Positions 14,828 through 24,009 of a DNA stretch of 64,000 nucleotides are shown here, in pieces; position 1 is the stretch's first letter, and every line of letters starts with the position of its first letter. This DNA comes from Pseudomonas shahriarae (GTDB lineage: Bacteria; Pseudomonadota; Gammaproteobacteria; Pseudomonadales; Pseudomonadaceae), in contig NZ_CP077085.1 of assembly GCF_014268455.2 (NCBI RefSeq), forward strand, positions 3,141,001 through 3,205,000, given 5' to 3'. The notes below the pieces were generated by a model. The model was not told where the DNA came from. It saw only the letters and a program-made list of their open reading frames with translations, and did not search any database. A program made the position numbers and the translations under genes.

Positions 14828-15814
14828 ATGTCACCTCTTAAATACCTACTCGTGGCCACCCTGCTTGCCTGCGCTGCCCTCCCCGCTACCAGCTATGCGC
14901 TGGCCTGCCGGGTGGACGGTAGCGGCTCGGTCGCCGACACCGCACCGCTGGGTACCGCATTGGCGGTGGCGGCCGATGCGCCGGATGGCACGATTATCTG
15001 GGAGTCGGGCCCACGCTCGGTCAACGTGATTTGCAAGGATGACTTTGAGCACGGCCGCGAAGAAGTGTTTTTTTACCTGAACCCGGCAAGCGTCAGTATC
15101 GGCAAGGGCATTCGCGCCGGGATCCGCTATAACTCAGTGCCCATCACCCAAAGCAGTGGCAAGTACGGTACAGGGTTCTACTCCGACCGCGGTTGCAACC
15201 TGTCAAATTGCGTCGGTTGGGACAAGGCCCGGTTCACCCTCAACTTCAGCGTGTTTATCGAGAAGTTTGGTAGCACGCCGCAAAACGGCCAGGCCAGCAC
15301 CCTGTCGCAATACCGGGTCTTTCAACTGGACGGGATTACGGGGCTCAACAGCCGGCCCAACAGCAACCTCAACTACATTGTCACCGGCGTGAACGACATC
15401 CGCTTTGTGCCCTGTACGCCAGACCTGACGATTACCCCCAGCGTCGTCAACTTTCCCAAACCCTCGCGCCTGGCAAAGGTCGGTGAAGTGGCGAGCACCG
15501 CTACCTTCAATCTGAGCCTGCGCAAAGCCTGTGACACTCCGTACACGGTGAGCGCTCGCTTCGCCACGACACCGGGCGGCGGGAGCGTGATCGATGGTTT
15601 GTTGGTGCCCGCTAATAACAGCTCCGTGGGCATCGCGTTATCCTGGGACTACACCCATCAAAACCTGCCATTCAATGAATGGTTCCCCTTGGCCAAAATG
15701 AATGGTGCCAACCAGACCTTCCGCCAAGACTTCAGGGCTGATTTGAAGTGGCGCGCCCTGCCTCAGCCTGGTGCGTTCGATGCCGCGGTGGTCGTCGATA
15801 TGTTCTACAAGTAA
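14828..15814 (+). CDS. Fimbrial tip adhesin/minor subunit
   Basis: About 328 aa from an ATG that gives a clean signal peptide (MSPLKYLLVATLLACAALPA). It has two parts: an N-terminal ~180-residue domain rich in Gly/Ser with paired Cys (CRVDGSG, VICKDD, RGCNLSNCVGW), likely receptor-binding, and a C-terminal pilin-like domain (CTPDLTITPSVVNF, RKACDTPYTVSARF) ending in an alternating hydrophobic strand (AVVVDMFYK) typical of donor-strand exchange subunits. Two-domain architecture and length suit a tip adhesin. The GTG/ATG pair at 14801/14804 could also start translation, but would place charged residues before the signal peptide. Confidence 0.8.
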   Translation: MSPLKYLLVATLLACAALPATSYALACRVDGSGSVADTAPLGTALAVAADAPDGTIIWESGPRSVNVICKDDFEHGREEVFFYLNPASVSIGKGIRAGIRYNSVPITQSSGKYGTGFYSDRGCNLSNCVGWDKARFTLNFSVFIEKFGSTPQNGQASTLSQYRVFQLDGITGLNSRPNSNLNYIVTGVNDIRFVPCTPDLTITPSVVNFPKPSRLAKVGEVASTATFNLSLRKACDTPYTVSARFATTPGGGSVIDGLLVPANNSSVGIALSWDYTHQNLPFNEWFPLAKMNGANQTFRQDFRADLKWRALPQPGAFDAAVVVDMFYK

Positions 15815-15829
15815 GCCCATGGGCGCTTT

Positions 15830-15843
15830 TAAGGATCGTCTTA
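15830..15843. promoter_or_regulatory. RcsB-like box upstream of the signalling operon
   Basis: TAAGGATCGTCTTA, preceded by CTTT, differs from the pilin-promoter box at one position. A TAAAAT -10-like hexamer follows at 15867-15872. The kinase ATG is at 15879, so transcripts from it would be nearly leaderless. Confidence 0.6.
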
Positions 15844-15878
15844 TGCCCAGGCGGCGGATGGCTCATTAAAATCCGCCG

Positions 15879-18689
15879 ATGCGATTTAAAAGTTATCTGC
15901 TCCAGATCAATCCCGTCCTGTCCCGACCCGAAGCAGCCAGAAGGCTGCTTCGTCTTTTCGCCATCGTGTTGTTGATTGGCATCTTTAGCGGTGTCTACAC
16001 GTTTCTGCTGTCCACATTCAACAATGACATCTCTCAGCGGCGTGGCTACATGAGCACCGCGATTGCCGAAGCCCATACGTTTTTCACTACCCGCGAAGCC
16101 TTGCTCGAAAGCCTGAGCCTGTCGGCGGTGCGCAAATCCATGCAGGCCAAAGCGCAAGCGTATCCGGCTTCCAGCGAAGAGCAGCGCCTGCAGTTGGGCA
16201 GTACACCGGGCAACCAGTGGAGCATCTGGCTGACCTCACGCATGCGCAACTACCTGAAGGTCAAACAGGTCAACCTGCTTTACGTGACCGCCGGCCCCAA
16301 CCCGCAATTAACCCGACTCTACGATTCGACGGCGCAGGTATTACCGTTCTCCCAATGCATGCTCAATCGCCTCAGGACGCTGAAGAAACGCAACCCAGTG
16401 GACCCTGGCGAACTCTGGCTGAGTGACCAGAGCGAAGGGCATTCACATTTGTATCTATTCATTCTGCTGGATGCGCGTGACCCCAATTCCGGCTGGCTGG
16501 GCCTGGAAATGGAAAGCCACGAAGTGTCCATGACCCTCAATGACCAGAGTGCGGGCGAGTTCATGATGCTCAATTCCAAGGGCATGCTGGTCTTTACCAA
16601 TAGCCACGAACCCCAGTTGAACCAGTCATTGCTCGAGCCCCAGGGTGCGAACTTTTTCGGTTTTGTCGGCAGTGGCCTGCTGCCGGATCATCTGGTCATT
16701 CGCAAGCAACTCAAGTCGTCGGACTGGCAACTGATGTACTCGATCAACCTGCGGGATGTGGTCCGCGGATTGTGGCGCGAACTGCTCGGTTCGCTGGTGT
16801 TTTGCCTGTTCAGTGTGACGCTGATCTGGCTGGTGATGCGCCGGGTCAACCAGCGCTTCATCATCCCCTCGATCAACGGGATTCAGGCACTGATTGAAAG
16901 CGAGGCCTTCAGTCGCGACGTGATCCAGACCGCGCCGGTCGCCTTGTGCGTGCTGCGTCGCACCGATGGCCAGGTTGTGCTGGAAAACACCCTGGCCCAG
17001 CATTGGCTGGGTAACGGCCTGGAGCGCGAAGCGCTGTGCACCGGCTGGATCCGCCAGGCGTTCGATAGCGCTCCGTCCGGGCATTGCGACTACTTCGAGA
17101 CCCTCGACGGCCGCCACCTTTACCTCAGCAGCGCGCCTACCCGCTATAGAGGCGAGGACGTGCTGTTTTGCGCCTTCAGTGATATCAGTGCGCGCAAGCA
17201 AGTTGAAGCCGCCCTGGAAGAGGCCCGGCAGTCGGCCGACGCAGCGAATGCCGCGAAAACCCTGTTTCTGGCGACCATGAGCCATGAAATACGCACGCCG
17301 CTGTATGGCGTACTGGGCACCCTGGAGCTGTTGGCCCGCACCCAGCTCGACAACCAGCAAAAAGACTATCTGCATGCAATAGAAGGCTCTTCGGCCACCT
17401 TGTTGCAACTGATCTGCGACGTACTCGACGTGTCGAAGATCGAGGCCGGGCAACTGGCTCTGGAACTGAGTGAGTTCTCGCCGCTGGACCTGGTCAATGA
17501 AATCATCCAGGGCTATGCCGCCGCTGCCATGGGCAAGGGCTTGCAGCTCTACGCCTGCTTTGACCCCAAGTTGCCCGAGCGGTTGATCGGGGATGTCACG
17601 CGCATTCGCCAGATCCTCAATAACCTGCTGAACAACGCCGTGAAGTTCACCGACTACGGGCGCGTGGTGCTAAGGGTCAAGTTGCTGGACCGCGACGACG
17701 AGCGCTCCAGCGTTCTGTGGCAAGTGTCCGACACCGGCAAAGGGATTGCCCAGGAAGACCAGGCGATGATTTTCGAACCTTTCTACCAAACCGAAGGCAA
17801 CACCAACGTGGTGGCCGGGACCGGGCTCGGCTTGCCGATTTGCCAGCGCCTGACGCAATTGATGAACGGGCATATCCGTATGGTCAGCGAACTGGGCCTG
17901 GGCAGCAGTTTCAGCCTGACCCTGCCCCTGGAAGAGGCGCCCTGTACGCCCATGAGCAGCTTGTTGGCAGAGACGATCTATGTGGTTTCGCCGATCCCCG
18001 AACTCGCTCAATCCATCGGCGGCTGGTTACGCCGTTGGGGCGCCCGCGCACAGATCGGCCAGCCGACCCACCCCGAGGGCCAGTTACTGTTGGAACTGCA
18101 TCCAGGCAGTTTCGAACAGCCACTGGTGCCCGCCTGGCCGGGGCCGGTAATCCTGGTGAGCAGCAACAGCAGCAATGGCCAGCAGAGCGAGACCGGCGCG
18201 TGGCATGCCAACCTCAATCAGTTGAGCGCGATTCACCAGGCTGTCAGCCAGGCGCAAGGGTTGTGGGTGGCCAGGGTCGACGAGCAGGCGCACACGCGTG
18301 AACTGCGCAAGCTCAACCTGCATGTGCTGGTGGCCGAGGACAACGTTATCAATCAATTGATTTTGCGCGATCAGCTTGAGGAACTTGGCTGCACCGTGGA
18401 GTTGGCCTGCGATGGTCATGAAGCGCTGCTGCTGTGCAAGGCCTCACACTTCGATGTGGTACTGACGGATGTGAATATGCCCAGAGTCAACGGCTATGAA
18501 TTAGCCAGGGAGTTACGCAGCCAAGGTTGCTCGCTGCCCATCATCGGGGCTACCGCCAACGCCATGCGCGGCGAGGCCGACTTGTGCCTGGCCGCAGGTA
18601 TGAACTATTGCCTGGTCAAACCCTTTGCGTTGCGGGCCCTCTTTAATTACCTGGAGCCTTACGCACGGATCCCCCATGAAGCGCTATAG
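15879..18689 (+). CDS. Hybrid sensor histidine kinase (PvrS/RcsC-like)
   Basis: Inner-membrane sensor of 936 aa. Layout: a first membrane segment (LLRLFAIVLLIGIFSGVYTF, ~residues 26-45), a ~250-residue periplasmic sensor region, a second membrane segment (LLGSLVFCLFSVTLIWLVM), a PAS-like linker, the HisKA phospho-acceptor in ATMSHEIRTPLYG (His ~469), an HATPase domain (NNLLNNAVKFTDYG, DTGKGIAQ, GTGLGLPICQ), a degenerate spacer, and a C-terminal receiver (LVAEDNVINQ, acceptor Asp in LTDVNMP, Lys in LVKPF). It has no HPt domain, unlike the second kinase. Its 3' end overlaps the EAL gene by 14 bp. Gene order kinase/REC-EAL/kinase/RcsB/pilin copies the pvrSR-rcsCB-cupD locus known in P. aeruginosa PA14. 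Confidence 0.93.
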   Translation: MRFKSYLLQINPVLSRPEAARRLLRLFAIVLLIGIFSGVYTFLLSTFNNDISQRRGYMSTAIAEAHTFFTTREALLESLSLSAVRKSMQAKAQAYPASSEEQRLQLGSTPGNQWSIWLTSRMRNYLKVKQVNLLYVTAGPNPQLTRLYDSTAQVLPFSQCMLNRLRTLKKRNPVDPGELWLSDQSEGHSHLYLFILLDARDPNSGWLGLEMESHEVSMTLNDQSAGEFMMLNSKGMLVFTNSHEPQLNQSLLEPQGANFFGFVGSGLLPDHLVIRKQLKSSDWQLMYSINLRDVVRGLWRELLGSLVFCLFSVTLIWLVMRRVNQRFIIPSINGIQALIESEAFSRDVIQTAPVALCVLRRTDGQVVLENTLAQHWLGNGLEREALCTGWIRQAFDSAPSGHCDYFETLDGRHLYLSSAPTRYRGEDVLFCAFSDISARKQVEAALEEARQSADAANAAKTLFLATMSHEIRTPLYGVLGTLELLARTQLDNQQKDYLHAIEGSSATLLQLICDVLDVSKIEAGQLALELSEFSPLDLVNEIIQGYAAAAMGKGLQLYACFDPKLPERLIGDVTRIRQILNNLLNNAVKFTDYGRVVLRVKLLDRDDERSSVLWQVSDTGKGIAQEDQAMIFEPFYQTEGNTNVVAGTGLGLPICQRLTQLMNGHIRMVSELGLGSSFSLTLPLEEAPCTPMSSLLAETIYVVSPIPELAQSIGGWLRRWGARAQIGQPTHPEGQLLLELHPGSFEQPLVPAWPGPVILVSSNSSNGQQSETGAWHANLNQLSAIHQAVSQAQGLWVARVDEQAHTRELRKLNLHVLVAEDNVINQLILRDQLEELGCTVELACDGHEALLLCKASHFDVVLTDVNMPRVNGYELARELRSQGCSLPIIGATANAMRGEADLCLAAGMNYCLVKPFALRALFNYLEPYARIPHEAL

Positions 18690-19869
18690 TATTTTGATCG
18701 TCGAGGACCATCCTCTGCAGCACTTGTACCTGCAGAACCTGCTCAATGAATTGGGAGACTTCATGCTTGAAGCCGCCCAGGATGGGAACGAGGCACTGGA
18801 GCGTTTGCGCCAGCGGGATTTCGACCTGGTGCTGACTGATCTGCTGATGCCCGGCATGGATGGCGTGCAGTTTATCCAGAGCCTGGCAACCCTGCGCTGC
18901 AAGCCCGCCCTGGCCATTATGAGTGCCGCGTCGCGGCGCATGTTGATGGCGGCCAGCCTGGTGGCGAAAAACCTTGATGTGAAAGTCATCGGTCTGATTT
19001 CAAAACCCGTCGCCGCCGACGCGCTGCGCAGCCTGGTCGGCCAACTCAATCACAAGGATCGCAGCCCTGACCCGTCGCTCCCCGCCGCAGCGGAAATTGG
19101 TCGGCATACGCTGCTCCAGGCCATGGGTAACGGGCAAATCCAGGCGTGGTTCCAACCCAAGAAATCCTTGGCCAACGGCCGTATCGTCGCCGCTGAAGCG
19201 CTGGTGCGCTGGATGCACCCCGAACAAGGGCTAATGTTGCCCGCGGCGTTTTTGCCGGCAATCAAGACCTTCGAACTGGAGGAGCGCTTGCTGTGGCTGG
19301 TGCTCAAGCAGGCCATTCATGCGCAGGAGCGATGGCGTCAGCGCGGATACGATGTTCCAGTGTCGATCAACCTGCCGACCCACCTGCTCAATAGCCATGA
19401 CTTGGCAGACCGCCTGCTGGATTTTGTCCTGGATAACCAGGGTATTCCGGGGATGATCTGCTTCGAACTGATGGAGTGCTCGGTGCCCCAGGACATCAGT
19501 AACTTCTATGCCGGAGCCTGCCGCCTGCGTATCAAGGGGTTTGGCCTGTCCCAGGACGATTTCGGCAAAGGCTACAGCTCATACCTGAACCTGGTCTCGA
19601 CCCCTTTTACCGAGCTCAAGATCGACCAGGCGCTGGTACAAGGCTGCCACGATAACGAAGGCATGACGTCGGCCCTGGCCAGTATCATCGCACTGGGCCG
19701 TAAACTGGGGCTGACCGTGGTTGCCGAAGGCGTCGAAACGCCCCAGCAACTGGCCCTTCTGCGCAAAATTGATTGCACTCAAGTTCAGGGTTTCCTGATC
19801 TCTCAGGCAGTCTCCTCGGAACAATTTCAGCAACTGTTGAACAATGATGGCCCCGCGACATCTCATTAG
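18676..19869 (+). CDS. Response regulator with EAL c-di-GMP phosphodiesterase domain (PvrR/RocR-like)
   Basis: 397 aa: an N-terminal receiver (LIVEDHPLQH, acceptor Asp in LTDLLMPGMDG, Lys in ISKPV) joined to a C-terminal EAL domain. Catalytic motifs are intact: AAEALVRW, the Mg-binding DDFGKGYSS, ELKIDQALVQG and VVAEGVETPQQ. It should hydrolyse cyclic di-GMP, lowering biofilm and fimbrial output, with activity controlled by phosphorylation from the neighbouring hybrid kinases. The ATG inside the end of the kinase gene gives MKRYSILIVED, the proper receiver start. The longer frame from 18625 would add unrelated residues. Length and architecture fit PvrR/RocR. Confidence 0.93.
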   Translation: MKRYSILIVEDHPLQHLYLQNLLNELGDFMLEAAQDGNEALERLRQRDFDLVLTDLLMPGMDGVQFIQSLATLRCKPALAIMSAASRRMLMAASLVAKNLDVKVIGLISKPVAADALRSLVGQLNHKDRSPDPSLPAAAEIGRHTLLQAMGNGQIQAWFQPKKSLANGRIVAAEALVRWMHPEQGLMLPAAFLPAIKTFELEERLLWLVLKQAIHAQERWRQRGYDVPVSINLPTHLLNSHDLADRLLDFVLDNQGIPGMICFELMECSVPQDISNFYAGACRLRIKGFGLSQDDFGKGYSSYLNLVSTPFTELKIDQALVQGCHDNEGMTSALASIIALGRKLGLTVVAEGVETPQQLALLRKIDCTQVQGFLISQAVSSEQFQQLLNNDGPATSH

Positions 19870-19951
19870 CCTGCGGCCCGAATTTGTCTAACCTCTATCA
19901 GGAGTAAGCTCCATTCAGTGCCGATTTCTCATCCGCCTGCGAAACCCCTTA

Positions 19952-22900
19952 ATGAAGCACAACGACGCCATCCTTGAAGCATTCACCCGCAGCTCACTGC
20001 GCCTGAATAAAGGGCTGATGGTGGTGCTCGGTCTCGCATTGCTGTTGGCGGGCACCAGTTACTGGGCACTGCAGCGAGTGATCGACGAGCAGTACGCCGC
20101 CGTGCGTTTTCATTTTGCCCGGCTGATGGAAAATATCCAGGAACAGGAAACGTTCTTGAGAACCCTGGCGCAGCCCGCTATCCAGCGCGATCTGATCAGT
20201 GACAAAAACACCCAGGCCAGCCTCAAGGGGCAAAGGCTGGATGCGTACAACACGCGTTTTGAAGGCCGCGAGTTCGCCTTTTCGGTGCCCTTCAGCAGCC
20301 GATTCGATGAGCAACGGGTCAGCGCTGGCGAGCAGCAGAAGATATTTGCCCTGGGGACCCACCTGGCCAGTTACTACAGCGCATTCTGGTCATCGTCGCC
20401 CTACCCTTCACCCCATGCGTTTGTCTTCAATAGGCTCGTCAACTACTACATAACGGTGCCGGCGGTCGGCTACCAGCGCGGCGGGAAGACCGCCTACAAC
20501 GGCCCCTCCGCCGAGCGGGCCGACGCCGTGCAACAAAGGCTGGGGCAACTGCCTCAGCCTCTGGCGGACAATCAGCTTTACTGGGAAGCCTACGTCACGT
20601 CCGGCGAAGACCCTGCGCCTCCGCGTCTGCTGGCCTACATCGGCATTACCCTGAACCCCCAGGTGATGCGCAGGCATGAAGGCAATAAACAGGTGCTGGT
20701 GGCCACCCTGCTGGATATGGCGCAAGTCAACGATGTGGAGCGCACGATCGAGTCGTCCGTCTACGACCGCTTCACCCTGCTCTCACCCAGCGGCCAGACG
20801 CTGGCGGGGCCGTCTGTCCTGGCCTCTTCGCTGAGTGAGGGACTCAACTTTCGGGCCAACGGCCTGGAGTTCAAAATTACCCACGACACCGAGCAGCAGT
20901 GGACCGCGATCTATGGGATCAGCTACAAGCATTTTTTTCGCTATGCCTTTTGGCCGCTGACCAGCCTGGCGCTGTTTATCTGTGCGGTGCTGGCGATCTC
21001 CTGGGCCGGCACCCGCTGGTATCGCAAGCAAGTCATTCGCCCGGCGCGCCAGGCCCATGAACGCATCGCAGAGAGCGTGGCCTTTAGCCGTGTGATCATC
21101 GACACCGCGCCCACTGGGCTGTGTGTGGTGGGCCGCGCAGATGGCCAGGTGTTGATCGAGAACCAGCGGGCGCAGCAATGGCCGGGCACGACCAGGCTGG
21201 TGGCTGCCCTCAGCCGCATCCAAGAGAGTGCAGAGAGCGGCGAAACCTACCTGGAGATCGAGGGCCGGCATTTGCAGGTTGGCTTTGTCTCGACCCGTTA
21301 CCAGGGCCAGGATGTGCGCCTGTATGCGTTCAGCGACGTCACCCGCCATGTCGAGGATGCCTTGGCCCTGGAAGATGCCAGGCGGGCCGCCGACGCGGCC
21401 AACGAAGCCAAGACGCTGTTCCTGGCGACCATGAGCCATGAAATTCGCACGCCTTTGTATGGCGTGCTGGGCACCCTGGAATTGCTCGGGTTGACGCCCC
21501 TGGACCCACGCCAGAAAACCTACCTGCACACGATCCAGCGCTCATCTGCGACGTTGTTCCAACTGATCAGCGACGTGCTGGATGTGTCGAAAATAGAATC
21601 CGGGCAGATGGCAATCGAATCCATCGAGTTCTGCCCCCTGGACATGTTGGAAGACACGCTGCACACCTACACCGCCTTCGCCCAGCGCAAGGGCCTGCAA
21701 CTGTATGGCTGCATTGACGCGCAACTGCCGGACTGCGTAGTCGGCGACCCCATGCGTATCCGCCAGATCCTCAACAATCTGGTGAGCAATGCCGTCAAGT
21801 TCACCGACATCGGGCGCGTGGTGATTCGGGCCAGGGCCGTGCGTCGCGGCGACGATCGCGTCGACCTCGAATGGCAGGTGACCGATTCTGGCGTGGGCAT
21901 CAGCCAGGCGCAGCAAGCCAAGCTGTTCGATTTGTTCTACCAGGCCCCGGACACCGCCGGCCAAGGCGGCGCAGGGTTGGGGCTGCCAATTTGTCGCTGG
22001 CTGGCCGAGATGATGGACGGCCAGATCAAGGTCGTCAGCGAACCCGGCCTGGGCAGCAGTTTTACCTTGAAGATGCGCTTGCCGCTCGGCACCAGCGAGC
22101 TGCCGGGCCTCACGCCCATTGAACCGAGTACTTCACCTGTGTATGTGCAGGCACCCGTGCGCGAGTTGGCGGAGTCCCTGTGCGACTGGCTCAACCGCTT
22201 GGGTATCCAGGCCACGTTGGCGGCGCTGCCCCTGGAGCAACAGAGTGCGCAGGCGGTGCTGGTGGATATGCTGCCTGCCGGCCCCCTGCAGCCATGGGAT
22301 GGACCGCGGGTGCTGTGTGTGCCGGGCGCGCATAGCCCGCCTCTGTGCACCGCGCAGGGCTGGGAAGTGGATATGCATGATGTGCGCGCCATTGCGTCAG
22401 TGGTTGCCCTGGCACAGCAAGGTAAACAGGCGTCAGCGCTGCGTGTCGAGCAACAGAGCGCGGGGCAGTTGGAGCTGCGCATTCTGGTCGCCGAAGACAA
22501 TCCGGTGAACCAGGAAATCATCAAGGAGCAACTCGAGGCCCTCGGCTGCACGGTGACGCTGGCAGACAATGGCGAGCAAGCCATGCACCTGTGGCAACCC
22601 CAGGCCTTTGACCTGGTGCTGACGGATATCAATATGCCGTTGATGAACGGCTATGAACTGGCCCGCATCCTCAGGGAGCATGACCCCCAATTGCCTATCA
22701 TCGGTGTCACCGCCAATGCCATGCGCGAGGAAGGCATTCGTTGTCTGGCGGTCGGGATGAATGCCTGGTTGGTAAAACCCTTGAGCCTGCAAACCCTGCG
22801 TGCGCAATTGATCAAACTGTGCAAACCGACATTGCGCGCCGAGCTGCTGGTGATTGACACGGTGCAGCTGTCGGACAAAATGCGCCCGTTGTTTATCAGC

Positions 22901-23140
22901 AGCGTGCAGCAAGACTTGCAGCGCATCAGTGCCGCTCTTGAGCAGCGTGATTGCCGGTGCCTGGCTGAAACCCTGCACTCGGTTGCCGGCGCATTGGGTG
23001 CCGTGCAGGCACTCGACCTGGCCCAGGCGTGCATCGAGCTGGAAAGCCAGTTGGCAGTCGGGCGGCTCAATGCCGGGCTGGAACTGCGGATAACGCAGGT
23101 TATCGGCAGGCTGTCGGCCTTGCTCGGGGCGCAGCTATGA
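19952..23140 (+). CDS. Hybrid sensor kinase with receiver and HPt (RcsC-like)
   Basis: 1,062 aa. Two membrane segments (GLMVVLGLALLLAGTSYWAL near residue 30; YAFWPLTSLALFICAVLAIS near 335) enclose a ~290-residue periplasmic domain. Then follow a PAS-like segment, HisKA (ATMSHEIRTPLYG, His ~496), HATPase (NNLVSNAVKFTDIG, DSGVGIS, GAGLGLPIC), a receiver (LVAEDNPVNQ, acceptor Asp in LTDINMPLMNG, WLVKPL) and a C-terminal HPt (acceptor His in AETLHSVAGALGAV, ~1009). The full His-Asp-His relay suggests it phosphorylates the downstream RcsB-like regulator and perhaps the EAL protein. The kinase core is strongly similar to the first kinase, so the two look like paralogs. There is no clear ribosome site before the ATG. 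Confidence 0.93.
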   Translation: MKHNDAILEAFTRSSLRLNKGLMVVLGLALLLAGTSYWALQRVIDEQYAAVRFHFARLMENIQEQETFLRTLAQPAIQRDLISDKNTQASLKGQRLDAYNTRFEGREFAFSVPFSSRFDEQRVSAGEQQKIFALGTHLASYYSAFWSSSPYPSPHAFVFNRLVNYYITVPAVGYQRGGKTAYNGPSAERADAVQQRLGQLPQPLADNQLYWEAYVTSGEDPAPPRLLAYIGITLNPQVMRRHEGNKQVLVATLLDMAQVNDVERTIESSVYDRFTLLSPSGQTLAGPSVLASSLSEGLNFRANGLEFKITHDTEQQWTAIYGISYKHFFRYAFWPLTSLALFICAVLAISWAGTRWYRKQVIRPARQAHERIAESVAFSRVIIDTAPTGLCVVGRADGQVLIENQRAQQWPGTTRLVAALSRIQESAESGETYLEIEGRHLQVGFVSTRYQGQDVRLYAFSDVTRHVEDALALEDARRAADAANEAKTLFLATMSHEIRTPLYGVLGTLELLGLTPLDPRQKTYLHTIQRSSATLFQLISDVLDVSKIESGQMAIESIEFCPLDMLEDTLHTYTAFAQRKGLQLYGCIDAQLPDCVVGDPMRIRQILNNLVSNAVKFTDIGRVVIRARAVRRGDDRVDLEWQVTDSGVGISQAQQAKLFDLFYQAPDTAGQGGAGLGLPICRWLAEMMDGQIKVVSEPGLGSSFTLKMRLPLGTSELPGLTPIEPSTSPVYVQAPVRELAESLCDWLNRLGIQATLAALPLEQQSAQAVLVDMLPAGPLQPWDGPRVLCVPGAHSPPLCTAQGWEVDMHDVRAIASVVALAQQGKQASALRVEQQSAGQLELRILVAEDNPVNQEIIKEQLEALGCTVTLADNGEQAMHLWQPQAFDLVLTDINMPLMNGYELARILREHDPQLPIIGVTANAMREEGIRCLAVGMNAWLVKPLSLQTLRAQLIKLCKPTLRAELLVIDTVQLSDKMRPLFISSVQQDLQRISAALEQRDCRCLAETLHSVAGALGAVQALDLAQACIELESQLAVGRLNAGLELRITQVIGRLSALLGAQL

Positions 23141-23213
23141 GCGCACCGCACGCCCTTGTGTACACGCGCATGGGATCACCTCACTTACTAAACCAGGATT
23201 ACGGCTCCACCCT

Positions 23214-23861
23214 ATGAAGACATTCACTGTGGTAATTGCAGACGATCACCCCATCGTGCTTCTGGGGGTACGTGAACTCGTCGAGAGAGACGAGCGTTTT
23301 CAAGTCATCGGCGAAGCGATCTGTTCGGCGGGCCTCATCAAATTGCTTGAGCAGCAGCCCATCGACATTGTGATCACCGATTACAACATGCCCGGTGATT
23401 CGCCCTACGGCGATGGCTTGAAGCTGGTGGAGTACCTGAAGCGGCATTTCCCCGACGTGCAAATCCTGATTCTGACCATGATCTCCAATCACCTGATTCT
23501 TACCCGCCTGCAGGAATTGGGCGTGGTGGGCGTGATCCAGAAAAGCCAGTTGCATACGGAAATCCAGGTCGCCCTCAAGTCCATTGCCCAGCAGGCGCAT
23601 TACCGGAGCCTGGAGCCGGCCAAGACCTCGGTTATCGAGTCGTTGACCGCTATTGATGAACGCTTCTCTACGCTGTCGCCCAAAGAATTTGAAATACTGC
23701 GCTTATTTATTTCAGGAAAAAGTGTCAGTGATATCGCGCGCAGCCAAAATAGAAGTTCAAAAACCATCAGCGCGCAGAAGATTTCCGCCATGCGAAAACT
23801 TGAAGTAAGCAGCGATCAGGACTTGTTGGCCTACTGCCTGGAATACAATATTTTTAACTAA
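23214..23861 (+). CDS. NarL/LuxR-family response regulator (RcsB-like)
   Basis: 215 aa. An N-terminal receiver (VIADDHPIVLLGVRE, acceptor Asp in IVITDYNMPGDSPYGDG, Lys in VIQKSQ) is joined to a LuxR-type helix-turn-helix at ~residues 150-210 (LSPKEFEILRLFISGKSVSD, SSKTISAQKISAMRKLEV). The DYNMPGDSPYGDG stretch with its insert after the Asp is characteristic of RcsB-type regulators. It closes the signalling group and immediately precedes the pilin operon, so it is the likely direct activator of the fimbriae. Three 14-bp boxes like the enterobacterial RcsAB box lie at the promoters around it. DNA composition drops towards AT at the 3' end and in the following promoter. Confidence 0.93.
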   Translation: MKTFTVVIADDHPIVLLGVRELVERDERFQVIGEAICSAGLIKLLEQQPIDIVITDYNMPGDSPYGDGLKLVEYLKRHFPDVQILILTMISNHLILTRLQELGVVGVIQKSQLHTEIQVALKSIAQQAHYRSLEPAKTSVIESLTAIDERFSTLSPKEFEILRLFISGKSVSDIARSQNRSSKTISAQKISAMRKLEVSSDQDLLAYCLEYNIFN

Positions 23862-23916
23862 TCTTCTTTTATTCAGTCCGCTATAAAACCGACTACCCCT
23901 CACTTTAAGTGCTTTA

Positions 23917-23930
23917 TAAGAATCGTCTTA
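23917..23930. promoter_or_regulatory. RcsB-like box upstream of the pilin gene
   Basis: TAAGAATCGTCTTA is built on the perfect inverted repeat TAAGA / TCTTA and matches the E. coli RcsAB-box consensus at 11 of 14 positions. It lies 79 bp upstream of the pilin ATG, in an AT-rich promoter. The TAACTA at 23949 is a possible -10. Confidence 0.65.
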
Positions 23931-24009
23931 TTCTCTATAAAGCCCAGATTAACTATTGTTCGTTGGCAGTTTCAACCCATCATCACAACCAACACTAACG
24001 GACATCATC

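Noticed and set aside
23862..24009. Invertible fimS-like switch at the pilin promoter
   Set aside because: Only the short RcsB-like palindrome is seen. No pair of longer inverted repeats flanks the promoter, and the recombinase-side repeat has no second copy here.
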